From positions 1-62,000 of the forward strand of contig WPIO01000251.1 in assembly GCA_009760855.2 (NCBI GenBank): 62,000 nt of DNA, in the 5' to 3' direction. The position numbers were made by a program, and so were the translations under genes. Every line of letters starts with the position of its first letter. Position 1 is the stretch's first letter. The notes under the pieces were generated by a model. That model saw only the letters and a program-made list of their open reading frames with translations. It searched no databases and was not told where the DNA came from. Shown in pieces: positions 35,820 to 47,372 of the stretch. The DNA comes from Cristatella mucedo. Taxonomy: Eukaryota > Bryozoa > Phylactolaemata > Cristatellidae.

Positions 35820-36518
35820 TTGTCCAAAGAGAATACAAGTTACGCCATTCTCGACTATTATAAGTCATTACCTGTATGCATGGCTTGCCATCATGCTTCT
35901 ACAGGAAGTGCAATACTCTGCAGTGAGGCTAGTCAGCCCTGGGCGTTTCCACAAAACACCCTTTCTTGCTGACCTACACTAGCTCCAAATATAGCAGTAC
36001 AGTAACTTTCAGGTTCTGCCACTCACTTGTAGGTCCATTAATTCCTTAGCTTGAATCCACCTATCGGAACTATTCCCAAGCTAATCTAGTCATCGTACCA
36101 CCCGCTTTTCCGACTCCAATCACTTAGCTCTGCCTCAAACCAACCTCAATTGATTGTAAGACATGGCCTTAATTATGTACGCTCCCAAAGCATTGAATTT
36201 ACTCCCTACTGAGTTCACGTCATCCCCTGACTTGAGGTACTTAAAAAGAAGCTAAAAATCGCTTACTTCTCACAGCATTTCGTGGATCCTTCGATGTGTA
36301 GTTTGTGAGCTTATTCACGCTGACACCATGCATTCTATCACTGACAATATTTACATTTTCAAAATGTGTGGTTTGCCTCTAACCGCATCATGCTTGTTGG
36401 AATTGTGCATCTTACAATAAACCATTTGATCATACTTCTTTTACAGCTCACGTAAAGTGCTTAAGAATAAGGTTCTCTGCAAGGTCTATATCAGTTTGGG
36501 ACTATTATTATTATTATG
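35820..36518 (+). mobile_element. Diverged L2-type LINE fragment with 3' end
   Basis: Plus-strand blocks in L2-A order can be followed: CAGTGAGGCTAGTCAGCCCT, CACCCTTTCTTGCTGACCTA (like the ITPLLADLH-coding block), CTCCCAAAGCATTGAATTTA (like the APKAWNSLP-coding block), and ACGTAAAGTGCTTAAGAATA near the end, followed by an (ATT)n tract at 36501-36516. The reading frame is completely broken. Confidence 0.6.
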
Positions 36519-37544
36519 AATGTTACAGTTTATACATATATAATGTATATGTATTTTCTTATAACATATGTTTTATATATTTTATTTGCTCTCATATTTA
36601 GAACACAACCTAAATTAGATTTCGGCTCTTTTAGCAGTTGGTTATTTAGGTTTTTTCGACTAACACGGAATTTTTTATTACCTGTTGATTTAATTTATTT
36701 GTTAACTTGTGAAATGAACCAACGTTTCAAGTTTGAATGATATAGATAAATCTGGCATTGACGTTGAAATAGTTTGACTTGATGGCACGAAAGTATTTTA
36801 GCACAAGCACAACTATTAGTCATCTGCAAAACAAAAGCATTTTTTCTCTGGGCGATTACTTTGGAAAAAGTGAATATAAATTGGGAGAATAAGTGACGAA
36901 TTAATTATGAATTGGGTATCTGATACTTGTAGCAGGATAATGAAAACAATACGCCGCCTGTAGTAAACTAATATAAAGTAAATCCATCTGGACGATTTAC
37001 AACTAATTTCTAGACACTGTTTAGTGTCACTAATAACTACGATACTTTGCAATATACCGTTGTGCTCTGCGATGCACCTGCTATTTCCATGGCAAGCGTA
37101 ATAAAATTAGCTTTTTATTCTAAGTTATATAACATGGTGCTCCACGTTTACGCGTCGAATTTAACTGGTTGGCACGTCGCTATGTTTGAACAGTGAAACA
37201 GCTGCTTTTAACCCAAATACATTGAGCAAATACACTGCGAGTTTGATCCCAAATTATTTAAAGCTCAGTTCCAGGTTGACCCACTAAATGTCATGCAATT
37301 TCACCTGCACATTGAAATGATATGGTCTCCAATAGATGGGCCCAGAGTGCTGCGTTAATTATTTTAATTTTGATAGAGCTAAGAGTTTAGCGAACAGCTT
37401 TGTAAAATTGTGCTGTGACCCCTGTGACACGGCCCAGCCCGGGATGTCAGCCCAACACAATCAAACTATAATGAATCGAACTTTCGAACCGTTTCCACAA
37501 AAATTTCCGTTAAAGTGGAGCTTTGATTCTATAATTTGAAGACA
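36519..37544. other. AT-rich DNA, nothing identified
   Basis: ORFs of up to 78 codons occur without recognisable similarity. No repeat was assigned. Confidence 0.4.
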
Positions 37545-38150
37545 GTAATAATAATAATAAAAAACATGCACTTGATAAAGCGCCTTCAGAGAACTCTTTG
37601 GGAGCATATGAACCAAATGCAAAGTCTCCAAAGGATTTGAGGTTTGTGCGAGGTATTGGTAGACTGGTGGATTCCAAAAAGCGGGTGGTACGATGCTTGG
37701 CCTGGTGGGGGATTAGAACTGAGAGATAGGCTGGAGCCATAGAATAAAGTGACATAAAAGTGAGCGACAAAACTTTGAAGTCGATCCGTTGCTTGACTGG
37801 TAGCCAGTGCATTTCGTTGAGAAGTGGTGTGATGTGGCAACTGCGACGCTCACGGCAGTCACGCCTAACTGCCGAGCTGTGTAATAATAATAAAAATAAT
37901 AATGCACTTGATCAAGCACACTCAGAGAACTCAATCTCTTTCTAGGCGCTTTACATTTGCTGCAAAGGGAAATGCAATTGAATAGTAAGTAAAATCATGC
38001 TTGAAAAACAAACAAAATGAATAATATGGTTAGGGGTGACATGCACAGGGTCAGCGTGCAACCAGCAACGCATGTGTACCAGCTGTAATCGGCTTATTGC
38101 GAATGCCGTTAGGCCAGCAAGCAGTGAGTTACAGAAGTTATATGTTATCT
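37545..38150 (-). mobile_element. L2-A LINE copy interrupted by a second copy
   Basis: The outer copy starts with an (AAT)n tract and part of the terminal stem-loop (37546-37596). It then jumps over most of the 3' UTR to the block TTTGGGAGCATATGAACCAA and continues through the RT C-terminal coding region to 37882. After the inserted copy it resumes at about 38073 with TGTGTACCAGCTGTAATCGG and ends near 38150. Minus-strand ORFs at 37510-37812 and 37586-37840 carry HWLPVKQRIDFKVLSLTFMS and neighbouring blocks in two frames, so a frameshift is present. Confidence 0.75.
37883..38072 (-). mobile_element. Nested L2-A LINE tail fragment
   Basis: An (AAT)n tract and the complete terminal stem-loop (ATGCACTTGATCAAGCACAC ... 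TTTCTAGGCGCTTTACATTT) plus part of the 3' UTR (AGGGGTGACATGCACAGGGT) are inserted into the outer L2-A copy in the same orientation. The outer copy reads GAGCTGTGT before and TGTGTACCAGCTG after, so TGTGT (37878-37882 and 38073-38077) is the probable target-site duplication. Confidence 0.7.
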
Positions 38151-38689
38151 ATTTAAGGCGATTGTGGCAGTGTGTTACCTAGCTATGGTCTATCGCATCA
38201 AGCAATGCAATGACTCTAACATAATGCTCTGGCCCCACGTGACGCGGGCCATTGGTGGCCTGAGTAATAAATCCCACATTCCCAATTTTATCAAATTTGG
38301 TATGCCAACCTAAATACTGTTTTCCGTAAGATGAAATGAAAATTGAAGATGTCCAACGCGTATTGTAGATATTGCAGTTGAATCGGACTTTAGAAATTAA
38401 GGAAGGCTAGTTTGCCTTTGCCACAATAATCCATAGTATGAGTATACCCGTGCAGAGTGACACATAATGCAGTCTTTAAACGTGTAACACTGTTTTATAT
38501 AATTTAGATTCATGACCATTACTGCAAGACTCCTATTTTAGGAATAGCAGCTGCATCACATTTATAATATTTAGAAAGGCTGGCTGTCCCAGATCTTTGA
38601 AGGCCATAGAATGAGACTGGGCATGCTGCATGAAATCAAATGTAGTCTTTTTTAAATAAGCTGATTTAGCAGCTTCATTTTACATAGCT
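38151..38689. other. AT-rich DNA, nothing identified
   Basis: No ORF, RNA gene or repeat family was recognised. Confidence 0.4.
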
Positions 38690-38830
38690 GCAGAAGACGT
38701 CGACGCCTATCACCGCTGCTTGCAGTTGGCAATAAAGGATTGTCCAAAGACAGGATTCAAACCCACAACTTTTGCGGGTTCGAATCCTAACTTTGGTTGT
38801 GGAGAGCATGCACCTTACCTGTTAAACCTT
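38690..38830 (-). mobile_element. SINE1 copy with inverted B-box segment
   Basis: On the minus strand GGTTTGAATCCTGTC (B-box region), CAATCCTTTATTGCCAACTG and CAAGCAGCGGTGATAGGC follow each other as in SINE1. Next to the B-box copy lies a second B-box-like sequence in the opposite orientation (GGGTTCGAATCC at 38776-38787 plus). The two form an almost perfect 12-bp inverted repeat, with one mismatch and an 11-bp loop. Confidence 0.6.
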
Positions 38831-39522
38831 AACACTGTTTTCAGTATTATTGAATAAAACCGCAGCTACCTGATCCCTGTTGTGGCATTAGCAGCATTAT
38901 TTCAGTATAAATAAATAGGGAATCTTTTTTCTGGCCAGGGCTTCTGGAGTTCGAGGCGTGAGAACGCCGTAGCACAATCTCATAAAATTTAGTGAATACG
39001 CCTGGATCACGGTTATCTATGGTATGAAATCGAAACCGCAATTGAGCAAACGGTTTTCGTGGAAATGACAGCTGTATCGCAGCTCGATTACTTAGGGCTG
39101 CCATTTCTGCCGGGCTACTGCTGGCCATAGCATTTGAAGGAGCGATTGCATAAAATTGTGTGGGCAAACTCGCAACATCATTCTTTAAAATTAGGAAAAG
39201 GAACTGCAGTTTCTTGAAATTTTTTCGAAAATGACGGTGAGCTGCAGTTATCTATTTATGGCGGCTATCTAGGCCGGGCCATCGGAGGCCATAGCATGGG
39301 AACTCTCCAGTTCCATCACATGAAATGTGGTGCGTAAACTAGGAAAAACATTATGTGCAAGTTAAAATCTCGTCAGTATTTTTCAATGTTCGTAGTGTAA
39401 ATGGCAGTCATATTTGTTTGTACTGCAGTGTATCATGGGGTATCTCAGTAGGGAGCATTCGACACGATTGATCAATGGAATCCTTACGGCGTAATGCAAT
39501 GCTATTCAGTGGATTTCCGTCG
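38831..39522. other. Intergenic DNA, nothing identified
   Basis: A minus-strand ORF of 106 codons (38847-39167) has no recognisable motif. Two short segments (near 39110-39140 and 39270-39300) resemble each other (CTAGGCCGGGCCATCGGAGG against TGCCGGGCTACTGCTGGCC) and might be an old repeat. I cannot assign them. Confidence 0.35.
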
Positions 39523-39620
39523 GTAATAATAATAATAATAATAATAATGCACTTGATAAAGCGCCCTCAGAGAACTCAATTTATTTCTAGGCGCTTTACA
39601 TTTGCTGCAAAGGGACGGTA
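39523..39620 (-). mobile_element. L2-A LINE tail-only fragment
   Basis: A long pure (AAT)n tract (39523-39547) precedes GCACTTGATAAAGCGCCCTC, AGAGAACTCAATTTATTTC, TAGGCGCTTTACATTTGCTG and CAAAGGGA. This is one of the cleanest copies of the terminal stem-loop in the window, truncated just upstream of it. The length of the uninterrupted microsatellite suggests a relatively young insertion. Confidence 0.85.
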
Positions 39621-40054
39621 ACTCCACAAATCCACAAAACCTAAGTGTGTGCTTCTCAGGCGAGGTTCCTACAGCTCACTCTACGCCAATACTTCTTTTT
39701 GGAGCTGACTCTCCCAAAGTCTTGATATAATTGGCGAATTGCTTGAATTGAATTGAATTGAATTGCTTCACTTAGTTAGGTCATGCCTCTGTGAGAAAAC
39801 ACAGAATGTAGATGTACGCGGCTGTCGGTCATCAACGGTTCCCTAAAGTTATGATGTACGACAGGTTTTCCCTAGCTTGCATTATTGTAGCTATCTATGC
39901 TCTCACTCTCGCCGATATTATCGCCAAACTCAACAGCTTTCAATGTAATTGTATGCCGTTGTCACCCTGCTATGTACTACTTTCAAATTGTTGAGCCTTG
40001 CTCCTGTTTCAACTCATTCGGTTGTCCTTCTTTTTTTATCAATGACGTTTTTTA
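39621..40054. other. Intergenic DNA with GAATT microsatellite
   Basis: A short pentanucleotide repeat (gaatt, about four units) lies at 39745-39766. Nothing else was identified. Confidence 0.45.
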
Positions 40055-40214
40055 ACAAAATATATTTAATTATTTTGTATAGCACCCTGGTAGTAGATAA
40101 TTTCTTTTTATGCGCTTTTCATACGCCGTGGTGCTCGAGCCCACTTCCTTGGCCATCAAAAACGTTCATTTCGATGACGGTCTTTAAGGCGAGCACCTCA
40201 ATCACTCGGCCAAA
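40055..40214 (-). mobile_element. SINE2 copy
   Basis: The minus strand reads GTTTGGCCGAGTGATTGAGG, TGCTCGCC (A-box region), GTGGGCTCGAGCACCACGGC (B-box region), then CGTATGAAAAGCGCATAAAA, AGAAATTATC, CAGGGTGCTATACAAAATAA and TTAAATATATTTTG. Head and tail are in the same order as in the copy at 33886-34020. The tail arms are diverged from L2-A but still alignable. Confidence 0.75.
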
Positions 40215-42304
40215 CCATCTCAACTTCTTTAGGCTTACTTATAATAGAAATCACCTAATTTGTATGTGTTTGTCGTATTCAAAAATGAGATTACCTTACC
40301 TTCAACGTATAATTAGGTCAGAATTACCCACGAGATGTCTGCTCGTAATATTAAATAACTTTCAAAAATATCGTGAAATTAGGCAAGCACATTTCCCTAA
40401 CTTGACCATTTTCAGGTAAGGAATGTCTCCAAAGTCAATGCTGGGTTTAATAAGAATATCATTGCCAAAATAGATTATGGTGCTTTGATAGGGTTTCTTG
40501 ATTATTCTAATTCACATTATTTTTGTACTCCTACCTATTGCCATTATTCACATGAAACTAGTGCCAAACTGAGCACTGGTCAGGCCTATGGTATATAGCC
40601 CAGCTTGAGACACTAAGCCAATTCTGCCTTAACTTCTTTGGCTACACACTAAGTTTCGAAGGCTTTTCTTGATCGGTTATTCGTTGGACGCAGCACAAGT
40701 ATTCTTCCTTATTACTGCTGCCACTTCTTATAATTCTGTAATCACAAGCAGCCAACTCATTGTCACTCTGGGTACTTAAAAAACGCTTTCAGCGATCGTG
40801 CCTTTAGCTGCAATGCACCAAAGGTCGGGAGCTTGCCATCAGGTATTGTCACGAACGCCGGTAATGACTAGTGAATTGTTTAGTTCTCAGCTCAAGTGGC
40901 ATCAGTTTAGGGCATATTTAATTTAGATCTTGTGAGATCTGTGATTCGCTTTGAATTTCTCTGGGTGGACAACTGGTTATGTTCTTGATCGTATCAGTAC
41001 TTTTAGATTACTACCTTGTAGGCCATTTGTGCCTTCTTGTTTGCTATAGAAATCTAGTCCTTAATAGTGATATTACTTTGCTTCTGCACATTCCTACACC
41101 TTCTAGTATTTACGCCTGTCACTCAACGAAGCCACGAAAAAAGATAAAGCAATTAGCAGGAGAGTTTATTATATGGAACATTTGGTAAGCATACGATAGC
41201 CAACAGAATTCGTATCTAGCAAAAAAGAGAAAAAGAGAATTCAAGATGAAGTTAGGTAGAAAGTCGAAGAAGTGAGACGCATGTTTAGGATGACCTGAAA
41301 GGATGTCTGCCACCTTGCAGGACACTAACCTTTAGAGACAAAGTGCTTGACTTCAGCTGTTAATTCCAGGAATAGCGATTAAGTTTTCTTCCGGTCTATA
41401 ATCAAACCAACCAAATATATTTATTCATAATTAGTCATTTCTTAAAACCTTTCTCTGGTGGCAGTATCCTGGGAAAATTAACGCTCTATATTATCTCTCC
41501 GAGACTTGACCCAAACAATCAAGCTTGTTCCTACCACACACACAGAGTAGCTGCTTCTACTAGAGCAGAGGCCGCAAAGGTTTCGTGCCTGAGCCGAAGT
41601 TTCTCTTCAAGAGAAGCCTAAGGCAATTAAAGTTACACAAGCCTGTGCTATCTAATCCCTATTCTTCTCACTGGGCATATCATAGCCTGCACTTATGCAC
41701 TAATATGGAATTTTAGGTCCCATAGTTTTTCTAACTAAGCTTTATTAGAAGTAGTATTTTACGATTGCATCGTAATATTCCCTATGAATTACAAAGCCTT
41801 AAACTGTTATTAGTTCCCAACTAAGGAGAGGGGATATAAACGGGGTATGATCTTCGATTATGCTCCAACCAATAGGCATCGAGAGGAGAATACTTCTATA
41901 TTCATCCAGCATTCTAGACGTGGAAGATTGTTGCTCCCTATTGGGATTTATGGTTTGAGAGAGATTATTGGAGAGAAACAAGCTTCTCACTCAAGTAAGC
42001 ACAGAATGGAGAGTAAAAAACTGGTCTATAGTAGGACCTGTAACTAGAACTCACATGGCATTAATTTCCTCTTCAATGGAAGTACTAATAGATGATCAAC
42101 ATCCAGCAGTCGAAACTCATTTGCCAGAAGGTTTTCAATAGGTACTATGTATTTTTGCAATTATGCAATCCTAAAAATCAGAGTATTTGGAAGAATTATA
42201 GCGTTGATGCCCAACATTCTTCAAATTTATCTGGTGAGTATCTACTCCCTCCAAGAGATAAGAATTTGTAAAGATGGGGGAGCTAGGGATACTAGAATGA
42301 CGGC
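40215..42304. other. AT-rich DNA, nothing identified
   Basis: ORFs up to about 156 codons (39949-40419 plus, overlapping the SINE) show no recognisable domain. No gene or further repeat could be supported between here and the next LINE copy. Confidence 0.4.
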
Positions 42305-42990
42305 AATAAGGACAATAATACTACTACAAATAAAAATACATTTAATATGGCAGCCTCAGTCAACTGACTCTCTTTCTTTCTTATTTGCTGCAAAGAAAGC
42401 ACGATCGACGGGTCAGTGGCAGCATGCTCAATACACTACAAGAATAAAAGGCTTGGGATGACTTGCACAGGGTCAACATGCGAGTGTGGTTAGTGGCAGC
42501 CTGCAGAGTGTCAGCATGCATAAGCACATACAGATAAATTAAAGGGGCCAACTAAATGCAATTAATGTGAAAAAGAGATGGATTTTTGGTTTTTATTTTT
42601 TTATGCGGTCAAGTCAGGAGATGTTGGGACTCAAGTCGCGAGTGGGTTCCAGACTTTCCAAGCTTACAAACGAAAGCAGCTGTCTCCACAAGATTTGTTG
42701 TTTTTACTAGGTATGAATTAAAGAATAGATTCCGAAAAATGAATGGTATGATCCTGAGCGTAGCGGGTGAATAGATCTAATAAGTAGGCTAGAGTAAACG
42801 AATTAAAGGACCTGAAAGTGAGCAACAAGACCTTAAAGTGCATACGTTATTTGACTGGGAGCCAGTCCACGCTGGCAAATAGTAGTGAAATTTGGAAACT
42901 TCGACGCTCAAAACTGACAAGCCCAGCTGCAGAGTTTTGAATCAATTGAAAGTGCCTAATTGCACAGGCCGGTTGACCAGCAAGCAGTGG
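42305..42990 (-). mobile_element. L2-A LINE copy, 5'-truncated, diverged
   Basis: From a degenerate AAT-type tract and decayed tail (42305-42380), the 3' UTR continues through GGGATGACTTGCACAGGGTC and GAGTGTGGTTAGTGGCAGCC. It then enters the RT C-terminal coding region (GCCCAGCTGCAGAGTTTTGA, GACCAGCAAGCAGTGGGTTT). It stops at about 42990 where a plus-strand L2-A copy begins. No useful ORF survives. Confidence 0.72.
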
Positions 42991-44128
42991 GTTTATACTC
43001 TTCCTGTTGCCGATATGATTGCCAAGCTTAATCTAGGCTTTCACTTAAATGCTGATGATTCACATTAATAACTTTGCTTGGATGCTTCCTCGTCCTCCAG
43101 CACGTCGAATTCAATTAACTCCCTTCCTGCATGTGCTAATGACATCCACAGATGTGTGGCATCAAATTTTCTTAAAGTGAATGATGATAGAAAAAACCTG
43201 CTAGTTATGGGAAAACCGAATGAGATTCGGAAATTTAAAATGCCAAAGTTTTAAATCAGTTTTGCCAGCGTATCTCCTTTTAAATCTGGATGTCATGTTC
43301 GAAAGTGACCTTAAGTTAGATGACCACATCAACTCCACATTCAAGTCTGCCTACTTTCAGCTACATTACATTGCTAAAATTCGGGCTTGTTTAGACAGGG
43401 ATTCCACATCTAAATTGGTCCATGCATTTGTGAGATCCCGTCTGGACTTTTGCAACTCACTGCGTGCTGGCTTACGGGCTTGTGCATACAGGCTCATACA
43501 GTTGCTGTAAACCTCTTGCAGAAAGGCTTGACTGTTATGAATTCGCCTTATCACGTTACTTCTCGCCAACCTGCACTGGCTACCATTCAAGCAACACATC
43601 GACTTGAAGATTTTGTCGCTCACTTTTAGGTCCCAACATTATTTGACTCCAGCCTATATATAAGATCTGTTGCTCCACCGGGCTACGCATCGTCCCACCT
43701 GCTTCTAGGAATCTAACGGTTTATCAATACCACATAGAAACCTCAAATCCTACGGACACCGTGCCTTTAGATCGTATTCTCCCAAAGTCTGGAACTGACT
43801 ACCAAACTTCATCACAATATCTCCTGACTTGACCACAGTTGAAACTAAAACGCACCTCTTTATCACAGCACTTAGTGGGTCCCTGTGAGTCTTTCTTTCT
43901 GTGCTTACATGCACTGACACTGTCCAAGCTGCCACTTACCACACTTGCATGCTGACCCTGTGCCTGTCACCCTAAACATTGTATTATTTTCTTTACTGAG
44001 TATTCCACAACTAACCATTCTATCGTGTTTCCTTTGCAGCAAACGTAAAGTACCTAGAAAGAGAGTGGGTTCTCTGAGGACGCACTATCAAGTGTATTAT
44101 TATTGTTACTATTATTAATACTAGGGTG
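42991..44128 (+). mobile_element. L2-A LINE copy, 5'-truncated, complete 3' end
   Basis: The copy begins with GTTTATACTCTTCCTGTTGC, equivalent to the YTLPLADV-coding block just before the RT catalytic motif, and runs to the terminal stem-loop (CGTAAAGTACCTAGAAAGAG ... GACGCACTATCAAGTGTATT) and an (ATT)n tract. In between lies an ORF, 43220-43510, with DVMFESDLKLDDHINSTFKS and FVRSRLDFCNSL, typical of the L2-A RT C-terminal region. Stops and indels interrupt the frame elsewhere. Confidence 0.82.
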
Positions 44129-45429
44129 GAGGAGACTAACGCGCGAAGCGACATAGATTAAACAGGATTGGTATCATGTGATTTGAGCCAATGTCAGACC
44201 GAAAGTTCTCTTTCAAGTAGAATATGGGGATTGATAGTATGGAAGGCAGCTGATAGATCCAGCAGGTCCTGGGAAGTGACATTCCAGCCATCGTTTCTGC
44301 AGTGGCTGTCGTTGGTTACCTAGAGGTGCACGCTCACTGGAGTGATTTGCCTTAAACCTAGACAGAAGTATTTTAGGCAGCTTATTGTTTTAACATGTGC
44401 TTAGGCTGCTTAAAGATTGTTTTTTGAGAATATTTGACGAAAAGCAAGAAGTAGAGTAGAGTAGAGAATAGTTTGCTAAGACCAGTAAATGGAAGCCCAG
44501 CTTTTTAAGTACTTGTCGCACCATGGCCAATTTGAGAAACTTTGAAACTAACCTTATTAAAATTAGCACAAGAAAGCTTAAATGTTGCCGGGCTTATTTT
44601 TTACTTGTAAAATCTACATGCGGAGGGTCGTGAGTCTTCAGGATCCGAGCTCATTTTTTTGACTTTATTTAACTAGCCTCTTCATTTCCAGAGAACAAAC
44701 GGAGGAAATCGGCTTTGTTAAACTAACCACTTCAGATCCAGAGACAGCAGAGAATATTTTATGATAGAAAGTCACAGGTTGCGACTCAAAAAATGCTTCA
44801 TTCCGGGTTGGCTTATGGAGGCATGAATATTTAAATGTTTTCAAAAATGAAAAGTAGTCATGATTCGGGTAGTAAGACCTGTCACTGTCGGCAGCAAATT
44901 TTCAACTATCCTCAAAATCTACTACTGGTCTCAGTGGCATGACTTCAATTTTAGTGAAAAAAATTACTTTTCCATGCTTCTACTTTAGAGACGAAGTAAG
45001 ACTTTAAAACATTCTGGATTTAAGTCAGACCCAGACATCCGAAAGACTATTTCAAGTTTGGGGTTACAGGGGCATTTTGTCCAGATTTTTTGCAATATAA
45101 TTGGACTCTCTCAGCCTCTGAAACTTCGCCGTAGCTTCGCATCTGCCGCTAGGGTCTATATGACATGAACAACTTTTTTTAGAGAATCTGCTGCTGCATT
45201 ATTTTTGAATTTATTCGAAATTCTCACTACGATTTGCATTCATACCAGTTGGATTTCAGCTGTGAGTGATGAACTGCGCTCGCCATTTTTGGCAGCGTTT
45301 CCTAATCTTCTGAAATACCATCTTTCCTATGAGCTTCAAATGCGGAAACTTATGTTTCTTTAACTAAAATTGTATATCTATTATGCCTAAGTATTGTGAG
45401 CTTATTGACATATAAACAATTAGTGTTGT
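44129..45429 (-). mobile_element. Family B-like LINE remnant, strongly decayed
   Basis: Near 44240-44290 the sequence GGCAGCTGATAGATCCAGCA and GGAAGTGACATTCCAGCCAT match the family B palm region at 47093-47135 in order. A segment near 44775 (AAGTCACAGGTTGCGACTCA) recurs near 26085, next to the other family B copy. The remainder to 45429 cannot be aligned convincingly and may include unrelated DNA. Confidence 0.4.
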
Positions 45430-45782
45430 TTCCTTCCGTGCCGTTCTTTTTCTGGTTTTCTAATCTTCTTGCCGATGTGATTGCCAGGCGCAATGTAGGC
45501 TTGCACTTCTATTCAGATGAAACTCAGTTTTAGTTTTGCTTTTATCCCTCCCAGCTCTCCAGCACGTCGGCTTATCTCAACTCCTTTCCTATACATATAT
45601 TTTTAGCATCCGAAAATGGATGGCAGCAGGTTTTCCTCAATTGAATGATTTTAAAAACCAACTTACTAGCTATGAGTGAACCAAGTGTCAGGCAAAAATT
45701 GGAAAGGCTGACTCTTTCAAATTTTCTTAGCCAGCATATCTCCTGCTGAATCTGCACGAAATCTAGATGTCATGTTCCAAAG
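45430..45782 (+). mobile_element. L2-A LINE copy, 5' part before nested insertion
   Basis: The plus strand carries TTCTTGCCGATGTGATTGCC, CTCCAGCACGTCGG, AAACCAACTTACTAGCTATG and AATCTAGATGTCATGTTCCA, which are L2-A palm-to-thumb blocks in order. The copy is interrupted after CCAAAG at 45777-45782 by a minus-strand family B copy and resumes at 47373. Frame is lost through several indels. Confidence 0.72.
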
Positions 45783-47372
45783 GAATGTAATGTAATGTAA
45801 TGCATTTCCATCTGTAACTCCACAAAGCCATAAAGACTATGAAAGTGTTACACAGGAGAGCTTTGAAAAGCCCACTCACAGCCTTTGCGGCTTTCAGTAC
45901 CCAGTCAGTAGCCAAAAGACTTCGTCTCACGCAATAAAAGGAAATTAGAAAGCACAGCAGAGTCAGCTGAGCTGTTGAGGTAGTGAGTAGCATAGAAGTA
46001 GCCGTTCAGGACCGCCGAAAAAGATGTGCCATAGTCGGCAGTAGTAGAGTAGCTGTCGTTGCTTAAGAACTGTGAAAGCGAGTTCCACAGTCTTGGACCT
46101 GCAGAGCTAAAGCTTATGTCGCCAACGGTATTTAAGCGGAGGAATGGAACAGCTAAGTTGTCGTCCACACAGGATCTGAGGGCGCGAACAGGCTGAAACT
46201 GGTGCAGCAGTTCAGCTAAGTTCGAAGGAGCCAAGCCGTGGCGGGCCTTGTGGGTCAGCGTAAGAACTTTGCTCTGAATCCGTTGCTCAACCGGCATCCA
46301 TCCTAGCTCTTTCAGCTAAGGTGACACGTGCTCAAACCACTAGGAATTGAAGACTAGCCTTGCAGCCATATTCATCGTCCGCTGTAGTGGCATAATAGCT
46401 TTCTTTGGCAGCCCAGCCAAAAGGGAATTACATTAATCAAGCCGAGACAGAACTGAGAAGCTAGGTACATTTTCTGCAAGCCACTGTGGAAGACAGCTCC
46501 TAATCTTGGATAGGGATCGGACGTGATGGCTAGCTGTAGAAGCAGTCTTTCGAAATAATCTTTGAAATTTGAGGCAGCTTTCATAAATGAAACCTAAATT
46601 TTGAGCACGTTGTGATGGTCGAACAACAGTATCGCCAAATAGAAAAGCAAAGCCTTTTTAATCCAGCCACATGCTTAGGTTGTCTTAGGAGCAGGAGTTC
46701 GGTTTGATCGTCGTTTAGTTTCAAGACGTTTTCCGACATCCAGGATCGAATGTCGGCAAGACAAGCATTCAGTTTCTCAGTTGTTGCAGCAGATTCCGAC
46801 GGTTTTAACGACAAATACAGCTGAGTATCATCAGCATAAAATGATATCTTATTCCATGGCCTTAAATCACTTTTCCCTGAGGTTGAGTACACATGGAGAA
46901 CAGCAAGGGACCGAGTACGGACCCTTGAGGGACTCCACAGGTGACACGTCTTGTGTGTGAGAAATGACCCCCCACGACACGGATTAAACACGATCAGACA
47001 ACAACGATTTAAACCACGCCAGAGCTTCGTCTGCCAGACCGATCGTTGTTCTAAATCGTTCAAGCAGAAAATCGTGATCAATAGTGTCGAATGCAGCTGG
47101 CAGATCTAGCAGAGCTAAGGAAGTGCCATTCCCGTTGTCGTTGCCACGTAGAATGCCACTGTTAACACGTAGGAGAGATTTTTTGTGGAGTGCTGCCTCT
47201 TGAACCCTGATTGAAATGTTTCTGACATTTCATTCTTTTCAATATGTTCACCAGCTGCTTAGCAACAACTTTTCAAGAATCTCTGGCGAGAATGGAAGAA
47301 GGGAAACTGGGCGATAGTTTGCAAGGACCTCTGTACCAAATCCGGGCTTTTTAAGTATCGGTCTAACGATTG
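45783..47372 (-). mobile_element. Family B LINE copy, 5'-truncated, best copy
   Basis: On the minus strand the element starts (5'-truncated) in the RT finger region with a NYRPVS-type motif and runs to a tail of TAATG repeats on the plus strand (45783-45802). It lies inside an L2-A copy of opposite orientation, flanked by CCAAAG at 45777-45782 and 47373-47378, probably the target-site duplication. Protein and tail differ from L2-A: HVAGLKRL instead of the LERLTLEIG block, MPVEQRIQSKVLTLTHKARH instead of LPVKQRIDFKVLSLTF, and no stem-loop tail. It belongs to the CR1/L2 superfamily; its clade is not decided here. Confidence 0.8.
45905..47081 (-). pseudogene. RT fragments of family B LINE
   Basis: ORF 46581-47081 includes the RT catalytic motif FYADDTQLYLSL and, downstream, MSENVLKLNDDQTELLLL. 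ORF 45905-46297 holds the C-terminal segment from MPVEQRIQSKVLTLTHKARH through LWNSL. Between them the frame is broken (46372-46584 carries a shifted fragment). The catalytic YADD is intact, unlike in the L2-A copies of this window, but the protein as a whole is interrupted and lacks its N-terminal half. Confidence 0.75.

Noticed and set aside
39110-39300. Pair of GGCCGGGC-type segments as a repeat family
   Set aside because: Similarity is limited to short blocks and no third copy was found.
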